64,000 bases of DNA, taken from the NCBI RefSeq assembly GCF_005222845.1, contig NZ_STFZ01000005.1, positions 1 through 64,000 of the forward strand, read 5' to 3'. A model generated the notes under the pieces. It saw only the letters and a program-made list of their open reading frames with translations. It did not search any database and was not told where the DNA came from. The translations under genes and the position numbers were made by a program. Shown in pieces: positions 29,311 to 37,870 of this stretch (the first letter of the stretch is position 1; each line of letters starts with the position of its first letter). The DNA is from Rhizobium sp. FY34. GTDB lineage: Bacteria > Pseudomonadota > Alphaproteobacteria > Rhizobiales > Rhizobiaceae.

Positions 29311-30053
29311 ATGGCTCACTTGCCACGTCGCTCGGCATGGCCCGTTCGCTAGCCATCTATTACGGCATGCCCTGGCGCCGCGGGAGCTTGAAGCGCTTCT
29401 ATCGCGGCCTCGTAAAGCCCGGCCAGCTGGTTTTCGATATTGGCGCGCATGTGGGAAGCCGCAGCCGAACTCTCTTGTCACTTGGCGCCCGTGTCGTGGC
29501 CATCGAGCCGCAGCCAGCCTTTGCCGATTTTATTGAAAAGCATTTTTCCCGCGAGCTGGAAGGTTTTGAGCGCGTCGCCGTCGGGCGCGAGAGCGGCGAA
29601 ATCGAACTGCACATTTCAAGCCGACACCCGACAGTCACCAGCATATCCACCGATTTCCTCGCCAAAGCCAAAAGTGCCGAGGGCTTTCAATCGGTAACCT
29701 GGGACCAGACCATCACGGTACCCATGGTGACGCTGGACGAGTTGATACGCCGCTATGGCAGCCCGGCTTTCTGCAAGATCGATGTGGAAGGCGCCGAGGC
29801 CGATATCATCCGGGGCGCCACGCAGCCCATACCGCTGATAGCCTTTGAATATCTGCCACCCATGCCGGAGCTGACGCTGCAGGCGCTGGATGCTGTCGAA
29901 CGCCTTGCAGACTACCGCTATAACCGCGTGGTGGCTGAACAGCACAGATTTGTGCATTCGCAATGGCTGACAGCTGCTGAACTGCGGCATGTGCTGGCGG
30001 GATTGCCGGTATCAGACCCCTCGGGTGATATCTATGCGCGGCTTTCGTCTTGA
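29307..30053 (+). CDS. FkbM family SAM methyltransferase
   Basis: A 248-residue methyltransferase of the FkbM type. SAM motif I is LVFDIGAHVGSRSRTLLSLG (about 41-60), followed by VVAIEPQPAFADFIEK, and the late motif FCKIDVEGAEADIIRGA (about 152-168) is the family signature. FkbM proteins usually O-methylate sugars or polyketides. The start overlaps the CDP-alcohol phosphotransferase stop by 4 bases (ATGA), indicating the same transcript. Its 3' end overlaps the convergent flippase-like gene by 22 bases. Confidence 0.87.
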   Translation: MNGSLATSLGMARSLAIYYGMPWRRGSLKRFYRGLVKPGQLVFDIGAHVGSRSRTLLSLGARVVAIEPQPAFADFIEKHFSRELEGFERVAVGRESGEIELHISSRHPTVTSISTDFLAKAKSAEGFQSVTWDQTITVPMVTLDELIRRYGSPAFCKIDVEGAEADIIRGATQPIPLIAFEYLPPMPELTLQALDAVERLADYRYNRVVAEQHRFVHSQWLTAAELRHVLAGLPVSDPSGDIYARLSS

Positions 30054-30976
30054 TCAGCAGCATGGCGCCGGGTCGGCAGTTCATGGCCTTTGCGCCGCCG
30101 TATGCTCGCCAACAGAATGACGAGCCCCGGAGCGACACCGATGAGCGCCAGCGCACCATAGACAAGGCTTGCCGCAACACCATCGGCACCGCTGAGCCCG
30201 GCAATCGGCCAGAGCGCGGCAGCTGCGGCTTCGCGCGTTCCCCAGCCGCCAAGACCGGTTGGAATGAGCATGGCAATCAGGCAGGCGGGAACCACGGTCA
30301 ATGCGCCGATCGCCGGCAAAGGCGCGCCCACTGCATGTGCCGCCAGCATGAAAAGCCCGACATAGGCAAGCATGACGGTGAGGCTGAGGCCGGCCTGCAC
30401 CGCCCAGGCATAACGAATGACAAAGACGGCCTGCAACTCTTGACCCAACCCCTTGAAGCGTCTGGCGACAAGCATCAGAACGACAATGAGACCCGACAGG
30501 CCGGCAAGCACCGGCAGCAGGATGCCGCCACCTATCAACGCCTGGCCCCGCAGAAGTGGCCAGAAGAACAGGCCAAGCGCAAAAAAGCCGAAAAAGGACA
30601 GCTGTCCCGACAATCTTTCAAACACGACGGTCTTTGCCGAGCGTTTAAAGCCACCCGGCTCCCCATCGCGCAGGCGATAGGCGCGCAGCGCATCACCCGC
30701 CACGCCGCCCGGCGCCAACTGGTTGACCGCACTTGCGACGTAATATTCGCTGATCGCATCAAGCCGAGCGATGGTAAAGGAGAGACGCTTTGCGGTAAAA
30801 TGCCAGCGCAGGGCGGAGACGACGATCTGCACCTGCACGAGCAGCAGACCGGCCACCACATGACCAAGAGACACTTTTCCAAGCGCCGACAGGACAGCAT
30901 CCAGATCGACCTGCAGCAGAAGTGCAGCAACAAGACAGATCAACAGAAGACTGGCGGCAAGCCGGGCAAGCGACAC
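30032..30976 (-). CDS. lysylphosphatidylglycerol synthase TM-domain family (UPF0104/AglD-like) membrane protein
   Basis: A 314-residue polytopic protein matching the flippase domain of MprF (UPF0104). Seen are about eight hydrophobic segments, the block YYVASAVNQLAPGGVAGDALRAYRL, and LIPTGLGGWGTREAAAAALWP near the C-terminus, both hallmarks. Such proteins move lipids across the inner membrane, and many stand-alone members lie in glycolipid clusters. The GTG at 30976 is preferred because GAAAGG precedes it by 8 bases; a longer reading to 31171 has no supporting ATG in a good context. It is divergent from a sulfatase-fold membrane enzyme. Confidence 0.8.
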   Translation of the reverse strand: MSLARLAASLLLICLVAALLLQVDLDAVLSALGKVSLGHVVAGLLLVQVQIVVSALRWHFTAKRLSFTIARLDAISEYYVASAVNQLAPGGVAGDALRAYRLRDGEPGGFKRSAKTVVFERLSGQLSFFGFFALGLFFWPLLRGQALIGGGILLPVLAGLSGLIVVLMLVARRFKGLGQELQAVFVIRYAWAVQAGLSLTVMLAYVGLFMLAAHAVGAPLPAIGALTVVPACLIAMLIPTGLGGWGTREAAAAALWPIAGLSGADGVAASLVYGALALIGVAPGLVILLASIRRRKGHELPTRRHAADQDESRA

Positions 30977-31073
30977 AAGTTTTGCCTTTCGGGCATGGAG
31001 AAACCGGGTTCCCCGAAGATAGAAGGAATAACTACGCTCCGCTACGCAGCAATCATGCAACTGGACCGGCCCG

Positions 31074-32717
31074 ATGCCCAATCCGAGTAGACGACATTCA
31101 ATGCCGACAAGGCAGTGGCCCGTCCCCGTCTGGTTCATGCTGTTTGCGCTGGTTACCGGCGCGATCCTCAATCTGCCGGATCATCCGGACGCGCTCAGCC
31201 TTGAGACCTTTCTCCGGCTTCCGCTGGAGGTTATCCTGCTTGGTCTTCTGTTGCTGGTGATCCCCCGCCGGCTGAGCGGCCTCCCGATTGCACTTATCTT
31301 GATCGCCTTGGGTCTCATCCTGTGTCTGAAGCTTGCGGATCTGGGCACGCAAGCAGCCTTCCAGCGTCCGTTCAACCCTTATCTCGACGGGAAGATGCTG
31401 AAGGACGGCTGGAACCTTCTGTCCGGCAGCCTCGGACTGGCCAAAGCTGCGCTTGCCTGCAGCGCCATTCTCGCCGCCTTCCTTGCCATTCTTGGGCTAA
31501 TCAGCCATGCCATGCGCCGCATGACGGCAGGGTCCGGCAGACCCCGCATGGTGCTTCTCCTTCCTGTTGTGGCTCTGGCTGCAGCCGGCAGCATGGCAAT
31601 CGCCAGACCGTCACTTGTCGCGAACCTGCCCCTGCCACCCATCGAATTCAGCGCCGCACGCTATCTGTCCGATCGACTGGTCCTGATTGCAAGCTCGGTT
31701 GCCGATATGCGCCGCTTCGAGGTCGAATTGGCTGGCGCCGACCCAGCCAAGGATGAGAAACCCATCTTTGAAGCGGTCAAGGGCCGAGATGTGATCCTGA
31801 TCTTCGTTGAATCCTACGGCAGAAGCGCCCTTGAAGACCCGCTTTATGCACCAATGATTGGCGAGCGGCTGGATAAGATGGCGCAGCAATTGGAGAACGC
31901 CGGTTTCTCGATGGCCAGCCGCTGGATCGGCTCGCCCACAATTGCGGGCCTCAGCTGGCTTGCCCACGGCACCTTTCTCTCCGGCCTCTGGATCGACAGC
32001 CAATCACGCTACGACCGGCTGATGATGAGCGGGCGAACGAGCCTCAACCGGCTTTTTTCCGATGCCGGCTGGGACAGCATTGCCGTGATGCCGGCCATTA
32101 CCATGGATTGGCCGGAAGCCGCCTGGTACGGCTATGACCGGATTTTGGCCGAGAAAGATCTTGGCTACAGGGGAAAGCCGTTCAACTGGATGACTATGCC
32201 CGACCAGTATACGCTATCGGCCTTTCAGCGCATGGTGCGTGACAGACCGGACCGAAAGCCGGTCATGGCCGAAATCGCGCTGATATCCAGCCACGCGCCC
32301 TGGACGCCAATCCCGCATCTGATCGACTGGGACAGCATTGGAAACGGAACGATCTTCAACGAACAGGCGGCCGCTGGCGAAACACCAACGCAGGTCTGGG
32401 CCGATCCGGACAAGATCCGCACCCACTATATCCGTACTGTGGATTATTCATTGGAAACGCTCGGTGACTACATCAGCCGATACGGACAGGACGCCCTGTT
32501 TATCGTGCTTGGCGACCATCAGCCGGCAGCCATTGTTACCGGCACCGAGGCTTCACGCGCCGTACCACTGCATGTGATCAGCCGCGACAGAGCACTGATG
32601 GAGCGCTTCCGGTCCCATGGCTTCGAAGGCGGCCTTGTGCCGTCCTCTGGCCAAGCGGAACTGCCGATGAGTCAGATGCGGCGGGTGTTGACCGAAATCC
32701 TTCGCCCGCTGCGTTGA
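31074..32717 (+). CDS. sulfatase-fold membrane protein (LTA-synthase/phosphoglycerol transferase-like)
   Basis: The N-terminal part (about residues 15-185) has about four to five membrane segments. The periplasmic part carries a sulfatase/alkaline-phosphatase-like domain: VILIFVESYGRSALE (metal and nucleophile region, about 242-256), PTIAGLSWLAHGTFLSG, ALISSHAPWTPIP and FIVLGDHQPA (late metal-binding D-H). The expected Thr or Ser nucleophile lies in the SPTIAG stretch. Enzymes of this build transfer phosphoethanolamine or phosphoglycerol to lipids or glycans. The start is uncertain: ATG 31074 (GGA upstream) or ATG 31101. It is divergent from the UPF0104 gene, so the pair may handle a common lipid. 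Confidence 0.75.
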   Translation: MPNPSRRHSMPTRQWPVPVWFMLFALVTGAILNLPDHPDALSLETFLRLPLEVILLGLLLLVIPRRLSGLPIALILIALGLILCLKLADLGTQAAFQRPFNPYLDGKMLKDGWNLLSGSLGLAKAALACSAILAAFLAILGLISHAMRRMTAGSGRPRMVLLLPVVALAAAGSMAIARPSLVANLPLPPIEFSAARYLSDRLVLIASSVADMRRFEVELAGADPAKDEKPIFEAVKGRDVILIFVESYGRSALEDPLYAPMIGERLDKMAQQLENAGFSMASRWIGSPTIAGLSWLAHGTFLSGLWIDSQSRYDRLMMSGRTSLNRLFSDAGWDSIAVMPAITMDWPEAAWYGYDRILAEKDLGYRGKPFNWMTMPDQYTLSAFQRMVRDRPDRKPVMAEIALISSHAPWTPIPHLIDWDSIGNGTIFNEQAAAGETPTQVWADPDKIRTHYIRTVDYSLETLGDYISRYGQDALFIVLGDHQPAAIVTGTEASRAVPLHVISRDRALMERFRSHGFEGGLVPSSGQAELPMSQMRRVLTEILRPLR

Positions 32718-32843
32718 CGCCAGCACGCTTTATCGGAAAACGGGTTTACTTGCGGCAGCACGAAGATGTCGGTCCGACACCACGTGCTAAGCGCGAAATG
32801 AACTCGCATAGATTGTACTCCATCAGCGGGACGAAACAAAAAG

Positions 32844-32872
32844 TTGACATCGGCGGCAGGTTCACCTATGTA
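32844..32872 (+). promoter_or_regulatory. sigma-70 type promoter of cold-shock gene
   Basis: A -35 hexamer TTGACA (32844-32849) and a -10 hexamer TATGTA (32867-32872) are separated by exactly 17 bases. Transcription would begin near 32879, giving a leader of roughly 130 bases before the cold-shock ATG, as is usual for thermosensing csp mRNAs. Confidence 0.7.
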
Positions 32873-33012
32873 AGGCTCATCGATACTTTGTTTGCCGATC
32901 TTTGTTTTTGCTGCGCTTTGCGCTTCGTGACGAACTTTCCTTTCAAAAAGTCGAAAAAGTATCCGCTGCGCGTCGTGTGGCGGTCATCAAAACTGCTATG
33001 AAAGGGTTTATC

Positions 33013-33222
33013 ATGGCCACTGGCACAGTAAAATGGTTCAACGCCACCAAAGGCTTCGGCTTCATTCAGCCGGACGATGGCAGTGCGGACGTATTCGTTC
33101 ACATCTCGGCTGTTGAACGCGCCGGCATGAGCTCGATCGTTGAAGGTCAGAAGCTCGGCTTCGAGCTTGAGCGTGACCGCAAGTCGGGCAAAATGTCCGC
33201 CGGCCAGCTCCAGGCCGCCTAA
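33013..33222 (+). CDS. cspA: cold-shock protein (CspA family)
   Basis: A 69-residue single-stranded nucleic acid binding protein. The RNP1 (KGFGFIQP) and RNP2 (DVFVHIS) motifs are intact, and the start [14 protein letters not shown] is typical for rhizobial members. In-frame sequence upstream is leader RNA, not protein. A long leader (about 130 bases) follows a strong promoter, and an intrinsic terminator lies about 65 bases after the stop. The next gene is a DUF6481 protein, a common neighbour of csp genes in Rhizobiales. Confidence 0.95.
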   Translation: MATGTVKWFNATKGFGFIQPDDGSADVFVHISAVERAGMSSIVEGQKLGFELERDRKSGKMSAGQLQAA

Positions 33223-33287
33223 AGAACCTCGACGCCACCTATGACCACGGATGTACTGGCATGGGTGAGCGCAAGGGTTGTCGAGAA

Positions 33288-33312
33288 GGTCAGGCATGTG
33301 TCTGGCCTTTTT
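33288..33312 (+). terminator. intrinsic terminator after cold-shock gene
   Basis: The stem ggtcaggc/gtctggcc (with two G-U pairs, tight loop) is followed by five T residues. It is positioned between the csp gene and the DUF6481 gene and would end most csp transcripts there. Confidence 0.6.
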
Positions 33313-33416
33313 CCATATCAGGCAAAGGCTTGATCGGCACTTTGCAGGCATGAATGGCCTGCGGTGCGACCACACATTTCCCGCGAACCATCATTTTCCG
33401 CGACAAGGACGACACG

Positions 33417-33797
33417 TTGAGACACCCGAACGACAATGGCTTTGCTGAGCGCCGCACCGCAGCGGCAGAGGCCAAGAAGCAATTGCTGGCGAAATTCGCC
33501 ACTGCCCCCAAGGCGACTGACCCGGAAATGCGCGAGCGCCTTGCCGCCCGCGAGGCAATCGCTGCCGCACGCGAAGCGCGTCGCGCTGAACGTGATGCGT
33601 TGCGCGCTGCTGAAAACGAGCGTGAAGCACGCGAAGCTGCCGAACGCGTAGCCGCAGCAGAGGCTGATGAGAAGGCCGAGGCTTTGGCGCGCCAAGCCGA
33701 AATCGACAGCCGCGTGTCTCGCGTCGTGGCTGATGAAGCTGCCCGCAAGGCTGAACGAGATCGCCGCTATGCGGCACGCAAGGCCCGTCAGGGCTGA
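33417..33797 (+). CDS. DUF6481 family charged helical protein
   Basis: A 126-residue protein, almost entirely charged Ala/Arg/Glu-rich helix (about 15-120), starting RHPNDNGFAERRTAAAEAKK. The family has no established function; members frequently follow csp genes. The TTG start at 33417 is chosen because AAGGA lies 7 bases upstream and homologue-like sequence starts there; codons upstream (to 33354) look non-coding. Long heptad-like composition suggests coiled-coil or nucleic-acid-associated behaviour. Confidence 0.75.
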   Translation: MRHPNDNGFAERRTAAAEAKKQLLAKFATAPKATDPEMRERLAAREAIAAAREARRAERDALRAAENEREAREAAERVAAAEADEKAEALARQAEIDSRVSRVVADEAARKAERDRRYAARKARQG

Positions 33798-33852
33798 TAG
33801 GTCTGGGCACCCTGCCAATGAGAGGCATGAGGGCCCGCAACGGAACGAGTTC

Positions 33853-34908
33853 ATGAACGTCAATGTCAGAATAGAAGCGGCGTCATCGCCGGCGCCGGAA
33901 GATGTTGGTGCCTGGCTGAAACTTCTGTCGCGTTACCGCAAACCGCTGATGGATCGTAGCATCCTGGAACTTGCGGTGACCGTTGTTCCCCTCTTCCTGT
34001 TCTGGGCAGGCGCCTATGTCAGCGTCGCCTTTGGTTTTTGGTGGGGCGTGCTGCTTGCACTTCCCGCATCGGCCTTCCTGCTGCGTCTGTTCATGATCCA
34101 GCATGATTGCGGACACGGCTCCTTCTTCGGTCGACGCCGGCTCGACGACTGGACCGGCCGCATCATTGGCGTGCTGACCCTGACGCCCTACGATTACTGG
34201 CAGCGCGCCCATGCCATTCATCACGCTTCGGCCGGCAATCTGGACGAACGTGGCATCGGCGACATCAGCACGCTGACAGTTGCCGAATACCAGGCGCTTT
34301 CACCGTTTGGCCGGCTGAACTACCGGCTTTATCGCCATCCGCTGGTCATGTTCGGCATTGGGCCTGCCTGGGTCTTCCTCATCAAGCAGCGCCTGCCGTT
34401 TGGCCTGATGAACAAGGGGGCCATGCCATGGGTTTCCACCATGGCAACCAATGCCGCGATCGCCTTGCTGTTCGGCCTGCTTATCTGGGCAGTCGGGCTT
34501 TACGGCTTTCTGGCCGTCCACCTGCCTGTGGTGCTTCTGGCTGCTGCTGCCGGCATCTGGCTGTTTTACGTTCAGCATCAGTTCGAGGAAACCCATTGGT
34601 CGGAAGCCGACGAGTGGAATTTCCCGGAAGCCGCACTGCACGGCGCATCACATTACGACCTTCCGCCCGTGCTGCGCTGGATGACCGCCAATATCGGCAT
34701 TCATCACGTACATCACCTGGCCAGCCGCATTCCCTATTACCGCCTGCCCGAAGTGCTGCGTGACTATCCGCAACTGGGCAATCTGGGGCGGATCACGGTG
34801 CGAGAGAGCATTGCCTGCGTCAAGCTCGTACTGTGGGACGAAAATGCCAAGCGGCTGGTTTCGTTCCGCGATGCGGCAATGATAGCGCCCATGCGCCAGA
34901 CGACCTGA
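33853..34908 (+). CDS. membrane fatty acid desaturase (DesA-like)
   Basis: A 351-residue di-iron desaturase. The three His boxes are present: HDCGHGS (about 86-92), HAIHHAS (about 122-128) and HHVHHLAS (about 287-294). Four hydrophobic segments are arranged around them. It introduces a double bond into membrane acyl chains, similar to omega-6/delta-12 desaturases. The ATG at 33853 is the first codon of homologous sequence; an upstream in-frame extension overlaps the DUF6481 gene and is rejected. Position after the cold-shock genes fits a role in membrane fluidity at low temperature. Confidence 0.85.
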   Translation: MNVNVRIEAASSPAPEDVGAWLKLLSRYRKPLMDRSILELAVTVVPLFLFWAGAYVSVAFGFWWGVLLALPASAFLLRLFMIQHDCGHGSFFGRRRLDDWTGRIIGVLTLTPYDYWQRAHAIHHASAGNLDERGIGDISTLTVAEYQALSPFGRLNYRLYRHPLVMFGIGPAWVFLIKQRLPFGLMNKGAMPWVSTMATNAAIALLFGLLIWAVGLYGFLAVHLPVVLLAAAAGIWLFYVQHQFEETHWSEADEWNFPEAALHGASHYDLPPVLRWMTANIGIHHVHHLASRIPYYRLPEVLRDYPQLGNLGRITVRESIACVKLVLWDENAKRLVSFRDAAMIAPMRQTT

Positions 34909-34986
34909 GTTAAGGCAAGGCGACTGCCGCAGACGCGGCGACCTTCCTCACCATCTTCCATAGACTAGGATCAAGGACCTTCCGTT

Positions 34987-35316
34987 TTGAGAACCAAGAC
35001 CAACGCCGCGCCCGCCCTTCCCAGCGACGCGATCATTCTGACGCCGACCCAGGTCCGCGGCCTGAAACTTGCCAAGGATGGCGACCTGTTTCTGCAGGAG
35101 CAGAACCGCTGGACGCATGAAAATGCCACCATCACCTATGCCCGCACCGATCGCTTCAAGGAGCGCCCGCAGAAGGTGAAGTTCCTCACCACCGGCACGC
35201 TGGAAGAACTGAAGCGTCACGGTTTTGTCGAGAGCCTGGAACATGCGGGCGACGAGGCTGAAGCCCCGCATCGCATCACCATGGCCGGCAAGGTCTGGCT
35301 GTTCAAGGCCAAGTAG
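34987..35316 (+). CDS. conserved hypothetical protein, 109 aa
   Basis: I do not recognise a named family. The protein has no signal peptide or membrane segment. It is compact and basic, with the stretches LTPTQVRGLKLAKDGDLF and KVKFLTTGTLEELKRHGFVE, which resemble a small winged-helix-like or OB-like rhizobial orphan. The start is TTG with AAGGA about 10 bases upstream. A G+C-rich hairpin (tcggccc/gggccga, 35326-35343) follows the stop codon and may be part of a terminator. Confidence 0.55.
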   Translation: MRTKTNAAPALPSDAIILTPTQVRGLKLAKDGDLFLQEQNRWTHENATITYARTDRFKERPQKVKFLTTGTLEELKRHGFVESLEHAGDEAEAPHRITMAGKVWLFKAK

Positions 35317-35443
35317 CCATTCATATCGGCCCGCCAGGGCCGACATGCGGATGTTTTATTGTGCAGCGCAGCAACATTTATGCTATTGAGGCGTTAGCAT
35401 CCGTACCGTCAGGCCATTTTGGCATTGATGCCAGGAGGCAATG

Positions 35444-36532
35444 ATGAGATCACTATCAGATACGCTCGAACGGCTTGCCCGTTTGAGCAACCAGCCCGAA
35501 AACGTTGCGCCGGTCATAAATTGGCTGGTGCCTGTCGAGCCATCGGGATCCAATCCTGGACAATTGTCGGGTTTTCTGGCCATTCCCTCGGTTGCGCCGA
35601 AAAAGCCTGCGCTTGTCGTTGTGCTGCATGGCTGCCAACAGAATGCCGGCGGCTATGACGAAGGCTCCGGCTGGTCGCGGCTGGCTGAGGAACAGGGCTT
35701 TCTGGTGCTTTACCCGCAGCAGTCGCGGTCGAACAATCCCAATCTCTGTTTCAACTGGTTTTCGCCGCAAGACACTGCGCGCGATGCAGGTGAAGCATTG
35801 TCAATCCGCCAGTTGATCGAAACAGTCGTGAAGGCGCATGGTGTCGATCCGAAACGGATTTTCGTCACGGGCCTGTCGGCCGGTGGCGCCATGGCCAATG
35901 TCATGCTGGCGACCTATCCGGAACTGTTTGCCGGCGGCGCCATTGTCGCAGGCCTGCCCTTCGGCGTGGCCAGTTCCGTTTCGCAGGCCTTTGATTGCAT
36001 GCGCGGCCAACGGCTTCCCTCGGAGCCGGATCTCCAGGCCCGCCTGCGTGATGCCTCCGATCATGACGGACCCTGGCCGAAGCTTTCCGTCTGGCATGGC
36101 GACAGTGACACGACCGTGCATGAGGCCAATGCTGCCGCAAGCCTTGCCCAATGGCGCGGCGTGCATGAATTGTCGCAGGAACCGAACCGGATGGAACAGA
36201 TCGGGCGGCATCAGCGCCATGTCTGGACCGATCGTCATGGTGCAGAGGTAATGGAATTCTTCCAGCTCTCCGGCATGGGGCACGGAACGCCGCTTGATCC
36301 ATCGCTGGGCTATGAGCAGCCGGGCCCCTTCATGCTGGATGCCGGTCTGTCGGCAACTGTCGGCACAGCGCATTTCTGGGGGCTGGTGACGAAGGAAGCC
36401 GACCGTCAGGCGGCGCCCGCAAGCAAAGCCAAATCCAAGGCAGCACCCGCCAAGCCTCAGCCGCCGGCTGCCAATAACAGTATCCAGACGGTAATCGAGC
36501 AAGCACTGCGCAGCGCCGGACTGATGCGTTAA
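35444..36532 (+). CDS. extracellular PHB-depolymerase-type esterase (LpqC family)
   Basis: A 362-residue alpha/beta-hydrolase of the PHB depolymerase family. Visible are the oxyanion block VVLHGCQQNAGGYDEGSGW, the lipase box VTGLSAGGAMANVM (Ser about residue 145), an Asp in WHGDSDTTVH and the catalytic His in SGMGHGTPLD. A Lys/Ala/Pro-rich tail (about 320-342) precedes a C-terminal helix. No clear signal peptide is seen, so the enzyme may be cytoplasmic or use another route. ATG 35444 has AGGAGG at a better distance than ATG 35441. Substrate may be a polyester, feruloyl or acetyl ester. Confidence 0.8.
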   Translation: MRSLSDTLERLARLSNQPENVAPVINWLVPVEPSGSNPGQLSGFLAIPSVAPKKPALVVVLHGCQQNAGGYDEGSGWSRLAEEQGFLVLYPQQSRSNNPNLCFNWFSPQDTARDAGEALSIRQLIETVVKAHGVDPKRIFVTGLSAGGAMANVMLATYPELFAGGAIVAGLPFGVASSVSQAFDCMRGQRLPSEPDLQARLRDASDHDGPWPKLSVWHGDSDTTVHEANAAASLAQWRGVHELSQEPNRMEQIGRHQRHVWTDRHGAEVMEFFQLSGMGHGTPLDPSLGYEQPGPFMLDAGLSATVGTAHFWGLVTKEADRQAAPASKAKSKAAPAKPQPPAANNSIQTVIEQALRSAGLMR

Positions 36533-36581
36533 ACCGACCGCCGTACAGGATATAGATTGCATCGGGGCCGGCCCCGGTGCA

Positions 36582-37703
36582 TCACTCCATGCCTGCCAGT
36601 CGGCCGCCGGTCATTGGCGCTGGCACGCCCGTCGTACCAGGGAAACTGAGCGGCAGGCCGCGCAGCACCCGCACGGCTAAAAAGGCGAAGCATTCGGCCT
36701 CCACGGCATCGCCGCGCCAGCCATGTTGCTCGGCGGGCAGCACATCCACAAACGCCCGCTCTTTCAACATCGCCATCAGCGCAGGGTTATGGCGTCCACC
36801 ACCGCTGACGATCAGCGTCTTCGGTCGGATCGGCAGAAGATCCAGCGCCTTGCCGACCGCTGATGCAGTAAAGGCCGTCAGGGTTGCGGCACCATCCTCA
36901 AGCCCCAGATCGCCCGCCATATCGGCGGTGAAATCAAAACGATCCAGCGATTTCGGATAGGCAGCCGTCAGATAGGGATGCAGCAGAAGACGCGCCAACC
37001 GCTCCTCGTCCACCCGACCTGCTGCGGCCAAATGGCCATCGCGGTCCATCTCGCCTGCACCGTGACGCTTGACGAAATCATTGATGGGCGCATTCGCCGG
37101 TCCCGTATCGAAGGCGACCAACTGGTCCTTGCCGTCTGTCCAGGTAATATTGCCGACACCGCCAAGATTGAGCACGGCTGCCTCGCCGGCTCCCGCGACA
37201 CCGCGCAGAAGAGCTGCGTGATAGACAGCCGCCAACGGAGCACCCTGCCCGCCTGCTGCCACATCCGCCGAGCGAAAATCATAGGCAACGGGCACGCCGA
37301 CCAACCGGCTCATCAGCGCGCCATCGCCAAGCTGGCGCGTTGCACCGGGCCGGCCTGGCTGCGGCGCCCGGTGCAAAACGGTCTGCCCATGAAAGCCAAC
37401 GACACCGATCTCATGGGGTGACAAACCTTCTGAAGCCAACAGGTCGAGAACGGCAGCCGACTGCGCTCGCGACAATGCTTCCTGTGCAGCTGCGAAAATC
37501 GCCGGCTCCGGGCCTTCGAAATTCCAGCGGCGCGCTTCAACCAAGGTCTCTTCCAGGAGTTGACGCACAGGCGCCGCATAGGGTGCCAGCCGATAGGCAC
37601 CGAAACTGTCAATGCGCTCGCCATCGGTTTTGAGGAGCGCCACATCGATTTTGCCGTCCAGCACAGTGCCAGTCATCAGTCCAACGGCCCAGATCGGCTG
37701 CAT
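36582..37703 (-). CDS. anmK: anhydro-N-acetylmuramic acid kinase
   Basis: A 373-residue sugar kinase that hydrolyses and phosphorylates 1,6-anhydroMurNAc to MurNAc-6-phosphate during peptidoglycan recycling. It starts [19 protein letters not shown] (phosphate loop), contains [25 protein letters not shown] and the C-terminal [14 protein letters not shown], all family blocks. The ATG at 37703 matches the usual length; an extension of 5 residues is unlikely. It is a monocistronic gene by position. Confidence 0.92.
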   Translation of the reverse strand: MQPIWAVGLMTGTVLDGKIDVALLKTDGERIDSFGAYRLAPYAAPVRQLLEETLVEARRWNFEGPEPAIFAAAQEALSRAQSAAVLDLLASEGLSPHEIGVVGFHGQTVLHRAPQPGRPGATRQLGDGALMSRLVGVPVAYDFRSADVAAGGQGAPLAAVYHAALLRGVAGAGEAAVLNLGGVGNITWTDGKDQLVAFDTGPANAPINDFVKRHGAGEMDRDGHLAAAGRVDEERLARLLLHPYLTAAYPKSLDRFDFTADMAGDLGLEDGAATLTAFTASAVGKALDLLPIRPKTLIVSGGGRHNPALMAMLKERAFVDVLPAEQHGWRGDAVEAECFAFLAVRVLRGLPLSFPGTTGVPAPMTGGRLAGME

Positions 37704-37870
37704 GCGGCATCTCCTCATCCGTCAATGCGCGGCACCGCAACGGTAGCCGCTTTCCATCTCCGATATGGCCGAAGGCGGGGCACTTGCAAAGCCCCGATTG
37801 AATGTAGTTGCGACGACAGAGGGCCCCCGCTTGCACGAGGACCTTCTGTCTGCGTTTGAAGGATAGACTG

